A DNA stretch of 64,000 bases from Pisaster brevispinus (lineage: Eukaryota; Echinodermata; Asteroidea; Forcipulatida; Asteriidae), in assembly GCA_023634235.1 (NCBI GenBank), contig JAMKCF010000016.1, positions 9,732,866 to 9,796,865 on the forward strand, in the 5' to 3' direction. Of this stretch, positions 36,171-47,045 are shown piece after piece. Both the position numbers and the translations under genes were made by a program. Each line of letters starts with the position of its first letter. Positions within the stretch are counted from its first letter, which is position 1. The notes under the pieces are model-generated. The model had not been told where the DNA came from. It worked only from the letters and a program-made list of their open reading frames with translations, and searched no databases.

Positions 36171-36962
36171 TAATGATTGCTTATTTTGCCTGTGTATCTT
36201 TTTGAAATGTTGTGGCGACACCATGGTAGTTTGCATTTTAGCGGTCACGTTTTTTTTCATAACTTCAGAAAAGTTTGGAAGTGGGGGGTTTCTTCTGCTT
36301 TCTTGGATAGTTTGCATGTTACAATCTTTTGTTGCGATCACGATTTCTCTTAACTTCAGCCAAGTGTGATAAATAGTAATAAAAAGGTTGACAAATTTGG
36401 GGTTTTGTTGGCACCAGGGTCCAGTTTCATGCCGCTGCTCATCGCGGAATTTAGCGCCGAGGGCCGATAGATTTCACGTATTTTACAGGCCACTGTGAGC
36501 GCAGAATTCTGTGGTAAACGAAGCCATGAAATTTTTGCAAAACGCTGCAGTGAAGGCCACTGTCAGCACATACTGGCCATAGTTTCAACACTTCCATTGT
36601 CTTAACCACGTTGTACACACTGGTCAGCTCATATGCCATGATATCCTAAGCTGGACCATGCCACACGTCACAGAGGGGTGTGTCAATCAACAGGAGTCGG
36701 CAATTTGGTTTGGGGGGGGGTAGGACAAAACTCTGCCAGCATCCTTGCTGTGCGAAATCGGTATATCAATTGTCAATGGTAGGCGAAACTAAACTAGAAA
36801 ACTTAATTCGTTATCAAGCAAACAAAATGAGGTTAAATTAACCCCAGGCAATACCTGGACATGTAAACAAAACACTTGAAAGAAAAAATCAGTGCAAAAC
36901 AAACAACCTCCCTTAACCTATGGGGAAAAAGCTTGTCGGCATATACTGACAAGAAACCAACA

Positions 36963-37153
36963 GGGCCCAATTTCATAAAGCTGTTAAGCAGAAAATTCCG
37001 CCTGGCAAATTTCTTTACTTGGCAACAAACGAGCGGGGAACCGGTGGCAGCAATGTAAAATGGAATGGTGGCTGGTGACCTGTTTCTGCTGAGCAAGATT
37101 TTTCTGTGCTTATAGCAAGTTGTTGTGCTGACAGGCTTGATGAAATTGGGCCC
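36963..37153. mobile_element. Fold-back MITE with GGGCCCAATTTCAT ends
   Basis: Left GGGCCCAATTTCATAAAGCT and right TTGATGAAATTGGGCCC; inner GTTAAGCAGAAAA and GGCTGGTGACC match the family at 59641-59822. Confidence 0.75.
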
Positions 37154-37481
37154 TAGGCATTGCAGCCAGACAGGTCCAGCCATCGCTGCAGGGTTTTCAA
37201 AAGGTGCTGTGGCCATAAAAAGCAATGCATGGGTTGAGTTGAATTACCAATTCTTAATCTACTCTGTGGAGATGAGAAATTTACGTTTACCCAGAAGAAT
37301 CAACATTTTAAAAAAACAAACAGTACTGTAATTGTTAAAAAATAAAATTCCGATATTGCTAAAAACATAACTTAGAAGTAGAATTATTGTAAAGGCAATG
37401 AATGGGATTTTTTTTTTTTTTAGTGACAAGGTAGGGAGACAAAGTAAGAATGAATAGGGCTGTGTCAGCTTGGTTAAAGAA

Positions 37482-37625
37482 GGCCTGTGGCTGTACATGG
37501 ATTTATGAACTCTAACCCGGCTACTGCAGGCTTGCGCCCTCCCTCCGTATCAAATCTATGGAGAGGGTGCACGCGCGTGCAGTAACTGGGTAAAGAGTTC
37601 ATTGTTTCATGTACACAGCCACTGA
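37482..37625. mobile_element. Fold-back MITE, GGCCTGTGGCTGTACATG arms
   Basis: GCCTGTGGCTGTACATG pairs with CATGTACACAGCCACTG. Inner arms GAACTCTAACCCGG and ACTGGGTAAAGAGTTC pair too. Confidence 0.7.
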
Positions 37626-38319
37626 CCTGCTTTGATCATGACGATACAGCTCCTTTAAGATTCAAGTCCAGAGTGAACGGTTCAGAGATTTTCAAATTGC
37701 TGTGTGCGATTGCCTGCAAGCTCTTCTGCACTTCGTCGGGGTAGTGAGGGTGGGGAGGGGGAAGAGGCATTTTCACTGAGGAGGGAAGTGGGGTATGCAG
37801 ATTTTGTTTTGGTGACATGGTTTCTGGATGTTGTTTTCAGTCCACATGTAGCTCTTTTTTTTACCGTCTGACTGAAAATGGCTTGTAATGGCAATTTGAC
37901 GCAACTGAGGGGTAGGGTCAGTCCACTGCCACCTAGTGTCAGAAGTCCTCTAGTGTCTGAAGCATAATTATGTCTTGCTATAGATGTCGCCATAAAGCCC
38001 CGCCCGACACAGAAACTGCCTAGCGACAAAACTCACAACTGGTGTTGGGCTCCGCCCCCTTGATCATCAAGCAGGCAACAGTGCTCCACATGGAGGCAGC
38101 TCATTTACATACTTCTCAACATGCAGTTGTGATTGGTCAATATGTAAAGAGGCGGGGCTTAAAGGATCCAATTCATTGAGTTCAACATAAAGTCTATATG
38201 AAGGAAGAGTGATTATAGTCTGTATGCATTATTCAGCAGTAAATCTTAATTAATTGAAATATGTCTACTTCTTGGTTACTACCAAAGAGTCCCTGATTTG
38301 AATAATAAAACATCAGCCA

Positions 38320-38341
38320 CACACACACACACACACACACA
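38320..38341. repeat. CA microsatellite
   Basis: About eleven CA dinucleotides in a row. Confidence 0.9.
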
Positions 38342-39114
38342 TGTAATAAAACCAAAGGGCTGGGTGGAATTGATGAGTCATTTTCAGTTTTTATCTCATT
38401 TCAGTCACTTTTGAAATCGGCCAATTTCGGCCAATTTTACAAACTTCTTGGCCGATTGTATGAACTTCTCTGTTTTCTTTTTATCCACACCATGGTCAGC
38501 AGTTTATTTTCATGATTTATATTTTATCCACCATAGTTTTCTATATATGCTACAAGTACTGTAAAATTTATTTAGATTTCAAAAGGTCTTTCTTGTACAA
38601 ATTTTTTAATATTTACCATTATCAGATATAAAGCTACAACATAGAATGACAAAGTGGAAGGACTTTGTCAAGTTTATTTTGTTGGTTTTTTTTTAATGTT
38701 TTATTTTACATTATTGGGCTGACCTTTGACCTTGATTTTGCCTTCTTGTTTATCTCCCATTTCTAATCCAACTTACTGAAACAGGCTTGGTGTAGATGAC
38801 CCTTTTGCATATGATGTCAGAGGCTCAAAACAGCGCCATCGCTGTGGTCCAAGTAAGACCTATCATTGGTCGAGAGTTGTGCGCGGTGCGTGTACTTTTC
38901 CACCTTTGACAGCCCATCATGGCAGCCATTGCAAGTGGTCTTCATGTATAGATTGGGTCACACAAAGTGGGTTACTGGTCTTTAAAAATTACCAGTGTTA
39001 TCCGCATGCTTTAAAACCGCTTAGCGGCCAGGGTTCCGAAGTTTTGTTCGTCCCCAAGGGCTTAATTTTTGCGGACTTTAGTGGAATTGTTTGATATTGA
39101 GCATATCATTCTTA

Positions 39115-39510
39115 ATGAAACTCGTACTAAGCAAAGTAGAGACAATAATGGTTCTCATTAAATGCACCAGGATTTGTTGCTCTCTTTGGAGAATCTATGA
39201 GATGCATTCACCGTGAACAGCAAAACCTTATTCGTAATCCACGGCCGGTAATCGGCCATTAAATACGCTGGAATCTCAGACTGCACTCGGACTTGGCTCC
39301 CATGAAGCAGAGTATAATGTTAAACAATGGTGCCATCCTATTGATCTCTCCTAACATGTCTAATCCTCAATTGTTTAACAAAAGGACAACAGAGCTCTGG
39401 AATTAGGGTTTACACAATAGCCCCCAGAAAAAGGGAGATTACGAGCATGATTTCCAGTACCCTCCGTGTACGGGGGAAATGAGCATGCCCTGTGCACACT
39501 ACACAATAGT
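39115..39510. repeat. Dispersed repeat (about 390 bp), copy 1
   Basis: It aligns loosely with 43300-43665: GCATCAGGATT/GCACCAGGATT, ATCC.CGGCC, ACGCTGGAATCTC, ACAAAAGGACAA and GATTTCCAGTACCCT. No coding frame preserved. Confidence 0.6.
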
Positions 39511-39919
39511 GTATACAAACATGGGTGTACATGTCATCCAATGTCTGGCACACTGAGAAAATATTGGCATGTATACATGATTGCCAGCTCTAACTGGTTT
39601 CAAATGAACATCCATGGGTCTCTATTTTACAAATTACCTAAACAATTGACTTTATTTCTGGGTTTATGCCACACATCAAAATTAATTTTTCTGAACCTAA
39701 GTAATTTGGTTGATTTCATTTTGATATTGCAGTATGTATAAAAAGCACTTCTAGTTTTTTCGCTAAGAACATTCCTTGTACTTTAAACAAATAACTATAA
39801 CTGTTTTGTTTACTCAGTCTTAAATCATTTAATCAGCTGTTTGCACAGACTGTTGCAATGTGAAATAAAAATGATTTACATTAATAAAAACAAATGCTTG
39901 TCTCTTATGGTTGTGATTT

Positions 39920-41018
39920 GAAGGTGATTAGCCCTCCTACTGTTTGTCCATTCAATATCATCCAGTGTTTTTGTTTTCTTTTAATGAAACAAAGTCGGCC
40001 CGGAATATATGTGGTGATTGTATTAACACAGTAGTCAACCCTCCTACTCTCTGTCCATTCAAATATCATCCACAGGGGTTTTGAATGACGGATAAACTGC
40101 ATATGCCAGCATGTAGTATGATTAGCTGAATTCATCTACACACTACACAGTCAACCCTCCTACTGTCTAACCATTCAATACTATTTACTGTGCTCATGAA
40201 TGATACATAAAGTATGCCTGCCTGCAATATGATATGCAGTGAATGTATCAACACAGTACAAAGTCAACCCTCCTACTGTTTGACCATTCAATATGATCCA
40301 CTACGGTCTTGAATGATGGGTCAACTATGCCAGACTGCAATATGATATCAAGTGGTGAAATGCATCGTCAACTCTCCTGCTGTCCGACCATTTAATATTC
40401 ACAAACTACAATCGCCAGCCAGCAATATGGTATTGGATGATTGCATCTTCACACTACAGTCAACACTCTACTGTGTAACCATTCAATATCTTCAACAAAC
40501 TACATTCGCCAGCCTGCAGTATGGTAGAGTGAATGCATCTACACACTACAAAGTCAACCCTCCTACTGTGTGACCATTTAACATCCACAAACTACATTCG
40601 CCAGCCTGCAGTATGGTAGAGTGAATGCATCTACACACTAGTCAACCCTCCTACTGTGTGACCATTTAATATCAACAAACTATATTCGCCAGCCTGCAAT
40701 ATAGTATAGGATGAATGCATCTACACACCACAGTCAACCCTCTTACTGTGTGACAGTTTAATATCATCCACAAACTACATTCGCCAGCCTGCAATATGGT
40801 ATAGGATGATAGCATCTACACACCACACAGTCAACCCTCCTACTGTGTGATCATCCACAAACTACATTCGCCAGCCTACAGTATGGTATAGAGTGAATGC
40901 ATCTACACACTACACAGTCAACCCTCCTACTGTGTGACCATTTAATATCATCCACAAACTACATTCGCCGGCCTACAGTATGGTGGTATAGGGTGAATGC
41001 ATCTACAAAGTACACAGA
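39920..41018. repeat. Tandem repeat, unit about 85-118 bp, about 11 copies
   Basis: Each unit has GTCAACCCTCCTACTGTGTG, ACCATTTAATATCA, ACAAACTACATTCGCCAGCC and GAATGCATCTACACAC. Units are more divergent at the left end and more alike between about 40500 and 41000. Confidence 0.85.
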
Positions 41019-41379
41019 TAGCTCGTATCTGCTTTGAATGGATTCCTAAAGTGCCTCCACTTTAGCTGTATGGCACATTTCAGCTGTCATAGAGGCATTT
41101 CAAACCCAGGGATTATCAAACAGCGAGAATGTACACCAATGGGAACAAGGTTGACACTCGTTATGTAATCATTTTGTCTTCGTATTTATTTACAACAATT
41201 AATACAGTCTTTTCTTAATTATTATTTACATATAAAACAATAAGCCCACCCCGTAGTAACATTTGTAGACTCTAGTCCTAAAATGCATGGCAAATATTCA
41301 GTGTTGCTCGGGGGAAAAAAAGAAAGAAAAAAACCCAACAAAGCTGTGTTTCACACTCGTATGCAATGTCCTAGGTACT

Positions 41380-42330
41380 CATAATGCTAAAAACTCGTCA
41401 ACCTTTGTACTCGGTCGTCCTTGGTACTCAGATACTTGTACTCATACTCAATGTCCAAAGTAGTCGTACTCAAGTTCTACTCAGCCATCTTTGTACTCAG
41501 TTGTCCAATGCCCAACTCAATGCCCAATGTAGTTGTTCACGAGTTCTACTCGGCCATCTTTGTACTCAGTTGTACTTGGAACTCGTACTCCATGCCTAAA
41601 GTAGTTGTTCACGAGTTCTACTCGGCCATCTTTGTACTCAGTTGTACTTGGAACTCGTACTCCATGCCTAAAGTAGTTGTTCACGAGTTCTACTCGGCCA
41701 TCTTTGTACTCAGTTGTACTTGGAACTCGTACTCCATGCCCAATGTAGTTGTTCACGAGTTCTACTCGGCCATCTTTGTACTCAGTTGTACTTGGAACTC
41801 GTACTCCATGCCTTAAGTAGTTGTTCACGAGTTCTACTCGGCCATCTTTGTACTCAGTTGTACTTGGAACTCGTACTCCATGCCTAAAGTAGCTGTTCAC
41901 GAGTTCTACTCGGCCATCTTTGTACTCAGTTGTACTTGGAACTCGTACTCCATGCCTTAAGTAGTTGTTCACGAGTTCTACTCGGCCATCTTTGTACTCA
42001 GTTGTACTTGGAACTCGTACTCCATGCCTAAAGTAGCTGTTCACGAGTTCTACTCGGCCATCTTTGTACTCAGTTGTACTTGGAACTCGTACTCCATGCC
42101 CAATGTAGTTGTTCACGAGTTCTACTCGGCCATCTTTGTACTCAGTTGTACTTGGAACTCGTACTCCATGCCTTAAGTAGTTGTTCACGAGTTCTACTCG
42201 GCCATCTTTGTACTCAGTTGTACTTGGAACTCGTACTCAATGCCCAATGTAGTTGTTCACGAGTTTTACTCGGCCATCTTTGTACTCAGCAATACTCCGT
42301 ACTCGTATACTGTACTCGTCCTCGATGCCC
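41380..42330. repeat. 72-bp minisatellite, about 11 good copies plus degenerate edges
   Basis: Unit TTGTTCACGAGTTCTACTCG, GCCATCTTTGTACTCAGTTG, TACTTGGAACTCGTACTCCA and TGCCTAAAGTAG. Variants end CCTTAAGTAG, CCTAAAGTAG or CCCAATGTAG in a mixed order. 72 is a multiple of three, so open frames of up to 223 codons appear; they are by-products. Confidence 0.93.
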
Positions 42331-43088
42331 TTATCAATCATATTCAATTACACCTCATCCACCTTTGTACTCGGTCATACGTGGTACTCAGGTTCTTGTA
42401 TTCATATACTCAATGTTCCAACTGGGCAGCATTTGGAACTCGTCAAAGCAAGACACAACTACACCACTGTCCTTTACTCAACAACATCTATGTATTAAGC
42501 ATCTTTTGAAAATCGTTTACCCTTTCAAGAGAACTAATACTAAGTGTTAATTTCGAGCCCTGTTGAACTTGACATTGTAAAGTATAATTGTTCTAAAAAA
42601 CCAAACCAATGGCTGCTTGAACAAGAGACTAGCTGATTACAACTGATGTTACCTCTTGGTATTGTCCGCCATCCTGCTTGGATAAATCCAGACTTGAGTA
42701 GAGTTTAACTGTTGTGAGTTGTTTGGTGCAATCACCTCATCAGCTCACAAAAATGTTATAATGTGATTGGCAGTCCAAAATAGGTGACACTACAAGTTCA
42801 GCCTTGAAAAGAGACTAGCCGTGGGTTGTCATTCATCCAGATTATACAGAGTAGTTGTATATTTGCCTTGAAACACAGACTAGCTGAACTCCGCGGGTAT
42901 CCAGGTCACCTTGGGGGAGAGGCTGCTAGAGAATATTGAATTATATATTTTATAGTTTCCGCTATTCACAGTACCAGGCATTGCAAAAAACTTCCTTGCA
43001 GTTGTTCACGCCTTGTAAAAAGACCAGCCATGAGCCAAGGCTACTGAGAGGGCTACATGTAACAGTGTAAGAGTCTTGTGGGACTCCC
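42331..43088. other. Spacer just 3' of TRAPPC4
   Basis: No recognised feature other than the TRAPPC4 3' flank. I found no clear AATAAA on the minus strand within the first 200 bp after the stop. Confidence 0.4.
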
Positions 43089-43167
43089 TTACATACCGGC
43101 TCCGTACATGCCCGAACGCTCTGAGTTTTCTACTGCCGCCTGAAGATTCGTTTCAAATAAGTCACAT
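43089..43167 (-). CDS. TRAPPC4: TRAPPC4 coding exon 5 with stop
   Basis: Acceptor TTTATCGCCACAG; stop TAA at 43091-43089. It encodes [19 protein letters not shown] ending MYGAGM. The C-terminal TFGPG-type ending of vertebrates is MYGAG here. Confidence 0.94.
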
Positions 43168-46100
43168 CTGTGGCGATAAATAAAAAGAGAGAAGTACGTG
43201 TAAATAATAATATTCAAAAATGTTTGTGCCCATGTGCGGTATAATTTTTTCGAAACTTTCCGGAACTTTCTAGAGTAATCGTTTTCCTTTGAAAATACTG
43301 TTGCCAAAATGAAACCCTGACTTGACAAAAGGAAGGACAACAAAGGTTCTCAGTATAAGCATCAGGATTGGTTGTTGTCAGGTGAGAAACATGAGTGGGC
43401 ACTCACTGTGAATCACAGAAACTCGGCCCATAACCCATGGCCGATGATCTGCCCTGGTACGCTGGAATCTCCGAGCACTCAGACTTATCTCCCATTGAGC
43501 CAAATACAATGTTTAAAAAAGATCGTGGCAGGCTGTCCATTCTTGTACAACAAAAGGACAAAGGTCTGAAATCAGGGGTTAAGGGTATTTTACAAGCACG
43601 AGTTCCAGTTCCTTCTGTCCCTCTTTTGGAGACGACAGTTCGATTCTCACCTGATGGGCATGTCTATTGAGTAGAACGGATTCTTCAGAGCAAAGTCTGC
43701 GTACACCTCAGAGATCTTCCTCAGAAGCGTGTCGACACCCCCTTGACGAGGGTCCGCTAAGATGATCAGCTTGATCCCTGCAGGTCAAGGGTCAGACAGG
43801 TCAATTATAGAGACACATGACCCTAACATATAGGTGCTTGAAGGCCTAGAGTGGATCGCGTTTAGATTGTAACACAGATTAAGATTAACACAGATTAACA
43901 CGTGGATTTATAAGGAGGCTTGAAAAGCAGGTTCTGCTATTTCATCTTTGTCCTATTAAAAAGGTCACTTGTCATTTCACTAATCCCTAAGCTTAGGGGA
44001 ATACACCAAAAGTCCGAACAAGAGGAACGTTCTGATTGGATTGATGTACTAGTCCAGCGATCATACGTGGACTGATCCGTTGGACTGCCAGAGTGTTTCA
44101 TTGCACTGGTCACAACGTCACGGTCCAATGGATTGCGGGGTGCATATGCCCACGGGAACTCTCATTCGTGCCTAGGCAACGCCCGACCTTTTAGACGCTC
44201 CCTTCAGTCACTGTCTCATCTTTGTGTCCGATATTAATATTGAAGTTCTTATTTCTTGTACAGCGATTATTTGATTAACTCTTGAACTCAAGTGTCCATT
44301 CTTTTCAAACAAAATGTACAATATTTCTCATAACGATCAGTGTAGAATCTTGCCTGCCATGAGGTGCCCTGGATTGTACACGGTCACTCTTTTTTCGGGG
44401 GTAAAACAAGGTTAAATAATGGTCTAGATGCAATACCTGTGTGCGTCTGTAGACAGTGCAGTTTGAAGGAGTCCGTCTCCAACACCTGTATTCCTGAGGA
44501 TTTCTGCTCTGGGGACAGTTGACATCCGATGGCATACAAGCTGTTCCGGGGGGAGAGACCACACAAAGAAAAATGATGTCAGGGCTCAAGGTTGAAATGT
44601 ACGTTATAAGCTGTGGAGTGGGAAAATTTAAACACATTTCTCTCCCTGGGCCTTGAATTTCATCTTTTGAGAGTGGGCAAGGCCATTTGCATTTTCCATA
44701 GGGAAATTCCGTTGGAAAGTCTTAAAGTCAATGTGGGGCGCTTTTGAAGGGGGCACCAGGGCCAAGACTAGGGGCAACAGAGGCCATGGCCTCCGTGGCA
44801 CCCGTGTAATTCCAGGCCTCTGCACTGAAGCTTATCAAGACTGCCGCTCTGTGTTGCCTGTTATTGGGTCTTCCGAAGTGAACTGTCGAAGCACGCATAT
44901 ATAGCAAAAGGTGCAATTTCTTGTTTTAACAACAGTTTTATTACATGTAGATGACCTGTTTTTTTATTGTTATTTTAGCTGCTTGTCCTTGCCCCTTCCT
45001 TATTCGTGTTCCCCCTTGGCCTTTTTTTCAACACCCATGTTTGTTTTCCCTCCCTTCGCCCTCCGCATTCTCAACCTGTCCTTGTTTCTTCCCAATGTCA
45101 TGTCCCTTTTGCCTCCACTCGTTCCTTTGTAGTGTTTCCCTCTCCGTCACCCCCCACTCTATCCCCTCCCCCTCCCGTTATAGTGTTTTAGTCAAGCATT
45201 GGCCATTTGCATCTTGCATTTATTGTTTTTAATGCTACTTCTTTGTTGTTGGTGATTCTATTTTATTGTGATGTTTAAATGTATTGTGTATGATTTTCAT
45301 TCTATTTTAATATTTTTCGTGTAATATTTGTGTATGTGTGCAAACCGAGGTAACGATTTTCATGCTGGCATGATGAATAAATAATTGAATTGAATCGAAT
45401 TTGGTTGGTAAGCAGTTTGCAACGGCTAGTTCTTTTAGCTGCTTTTTAAGTCCTCATATACTTACGAGTGGAACATGCTAGCAAGCATGATGCGTTCGTT
45501 AGTGGAGAGTCTGGGACGGCCAAACTTGATGGCTATTGGGTAGTTGTCAGGGTTGGCTATCATCTCCAACACGTCCCGACCGTCCTCCAGTTGTCTGCCT
45601 CGCACGGGTTCACCGTTAATCCCAAGAATGGTGTGCCCAACTGTGTACGGGGAAAAAGAAAAGGAATTGGTAATTTACCGTCCTGGGGAAAAATGTGTGT
45701 ATAGTGTAGAAAAACTGTAAATGCTAATATTATTTTTAAAAAGTAATAACAGTGGCTTGGTAGTTAGTTACTGCTACATGTATGAGCTAGTTACACTTTA
45801 TTTGTAGACCATAGACCCTCGATCCTGCCAATGTAGAGGGTTACAATCATCCCAACTAAGTTACAGCCTCTTTATTCTGAATCTAAATCTAAATAATATT
45901 AATAGATATTCGGCAAAGCATCCCCAAGCAAAGGAAATATCAGTCCTCACAACCAGCCAACTTGGGCATTGGGTACTCCTAGTCCTACCCTACTCCTAGA
46001 ACTACGACTCCGGGAGGTTCATTCCGCTATCGATAGCGGAACAAACCTCCATACATAGTTCTAGGAGTAGACATTGGGTAACTTAACTTACTTAGTTTGG

Positions 46101-46592
46101 TTTGTAGCCAAGGTTGGACTTCTCCGTTGCATGATACAGTGTGCTGGTGTAGAGTGCAACTACATACACTGTCACTGGCGTCTAGACAGCTAGAGTACCA
46201 GGGCTAGTTTGGTTTGCAAGTCACAACAACTTGAACAAGAAGGAGGAAGGGTGAGGGTGGTGTTTCTGAATCTGAATGTATTGTACTAGTATTGTAGTAT
46301 TTATTTAGTAGTAGTATTAGTAGTACTACTTCTAGGGTAGTACTGTAGTAAAAAAAAAAAAAGTAAGGACTGAGTGGCCTAGTATTAGTAAATCAGTAAA
46401 AAATGTTGAAAATTAACCTTTAATTCCATCTCGCTGACCGAACGACACGACAACACGTTCATCGTAAATTTTCAGCGTCAACTCCAGTGGAAAGCTGAAG
46501 GTTTTTTCAACTTCTGTCTTGGGCATGGTGTGATCCATCTGATAGATCAGCCCACCGGCACGGTTTATCACGTACACGCTGTAAATCGTCAT
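43089..46592 (-). CDS. TRAPPC4: TRAPPC4 (synbindin, Trs23), complete, 5 coding exons, spliced
   Basis: The five exons listed below (46592-46418, 45640-45466, 44540-44437, 43777-43651, 43167-43089) join to 660 bp, 219 residues plus stop. That equals the vertebrate TRAPPC4 length as I recall it. The N-terminus has the longin-like start [18 protein letters not shown], the middle [20 protein letters not shown] and QLSPEQ, and the end [17 protein letters not shown], all diagnostic of TRAPPC4. The family is a core subunit of TRAPP complexes, which tether vesicles at ER-Golgi and autophagy membranes and activate Rab1-type GTPases. Convergent with SORL1. Promoter and 5' UTR not resolved. Confidence 0.97.
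43300..43640. repeat. Dispersed repeat in the last TRAPPC4 intron, copy 2 of 39115-39510
   Basis: Most of the intron 43168-43650 is this repeat. It ends within a few bases of the exon 4 donor. Confidence 0.6.
43651..43777 (-). CDS. TRAPPC4: TRAPPC4 coding exon 4
   Basis: Acceptor TTGACCTGCAG and donor GTGAGA. It encodes [20 protein letters not shown] and [15 protein letters not shown]. Confidence 0.96.
44437..44540 (-). CDS. TRAPPC4: TRAPPC4 coding exon 3
   Basis: Acceptor CCCGGAACAG and donor GTATTG. It encodes [18 protein letters not shown] and [16 protein letters not shown], matching the family (vertebrates have ETDTFKLHCYQTLTG). Confidence 0.96.
44635..44835. repeat. Dispersed repeat with GGCAACAGAGGCCATGG (copy 1)
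   Basis: Lies in the TRAPPC4 intron between exons 2 and 3. It has inverted-looking ends GGCCTTGAATTTCATC and AATTCCAGGCC. The same family is at 52440-52615, 61222-61392 and as a tandem array at 54240-54880. Confidence 0.7.
45466..45640 (-). CDS. TRAPPC4: TRAPPC4 coding exon 2
   Basis: Acceptor CCCGTACACAG and donor GTAAGT. It encodes [35 protein letters not shown] and [15 protein letters not shown], the PDZ-like insertion region and the following longin part. Confidence 0.96.
45976..46071. mobile_element. 96-bp palindromic MITE with 9-bp flanking direct repeat
   Basis: CATTGGGTA occurs immediately on both sides (45967-45975 and 46072-46080). Arms CTACTCCTAGAACTA and TAGTTCTAGGAGTAG enclose a perfect inner palindrome TTCCGCTATCGATAGCGGAA. 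It lies in TRAPPC4 intron 1. Confidence 0.75.
46418..46592 (-). CDS. TRAPPC4: TRAPPC4 coding exon 1
   Basis: The start is taken at ATG 46592-46590, giving [14 protein letters not shown], the family N-terminus. An upstream in-frame ATG (46613) would add seven residues not expected in the family. It ends FGQRDGIK with donor GTTAAT, phase 1, a less common donor sequence. Confidence 0.95.
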
Positions 46593-46745
46593 TCCAGCGG
46601 TGTTGATTTGCAAATGGGTGGTGTAAAAATTCGTGAATTTGTCTGCTCCTGTACTGTACGCCTTTTTCCTTTTTCTTCTGCCCCAACCACTGATCTCTAT
46701 CTCGCTGCTGAAAATACTGCCCTCAAGCGGCGGGACATTAAGTAT
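46593..46745 (-). promoter_or_regulatory. Probable TRAPPC4 5' UTR and proximal promoter
   Basis: Immediately upstream of the start codon, with a purine-rich minus strand (AGAAGAAAAAGGAAAAAGG) and no TATA box. The transcription start cannot be placed from sequence alone. Confidence 0.3.
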
Positions 46746-47045
46746 TCACCATTATTTTTTAATAACCATTGTTTAAAATAAATACTAACATTTAACCATT
46801 AGTTATAATGTTTTTTTAAACCAAACAGAAAATACCACAGGACCTATGGACCTAAATGGTTATAAGTAATAACCATTATTCACATATAACCAATGTATAT
46901 CAATAACTATTATTTGGAAATAATCGTTATTTATACTTTTATATCAATCAATTACAAATAACCCCTTTTTGTATATCATAACCATAAAATAAAAAATAAC
47001 CATTATTTACAATAACCATGATTATATATAACCATGATTAACGCC
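46740..47045. repeat. Degenerate AACCATTATT tandem repeat
   Basis: ATAACCATTATT and variants (AACCATGATTA, AACTATTATT) recur about every 12-25 bp upstream of TRAPPC4. Confidence 0.7.

Larger units (their letters stand above)
34061..39114. other. Intergenic spacer between SORL1 and TRAPPC4, repeat-rich
   Basis: No coding exon recognised. It contains the repeats listed separately at 35895, 36963, 37482 and 38320. The sequence from about 34200 to 34460 has an open frame of 77 codons without similarity I recognise. Confidence 0.5.

Noticed and set aside
41517..42188. 223-codon minus-strand open frame
   Set aside because: By-product of a 72-bp tandem repeat, no recognised domain.
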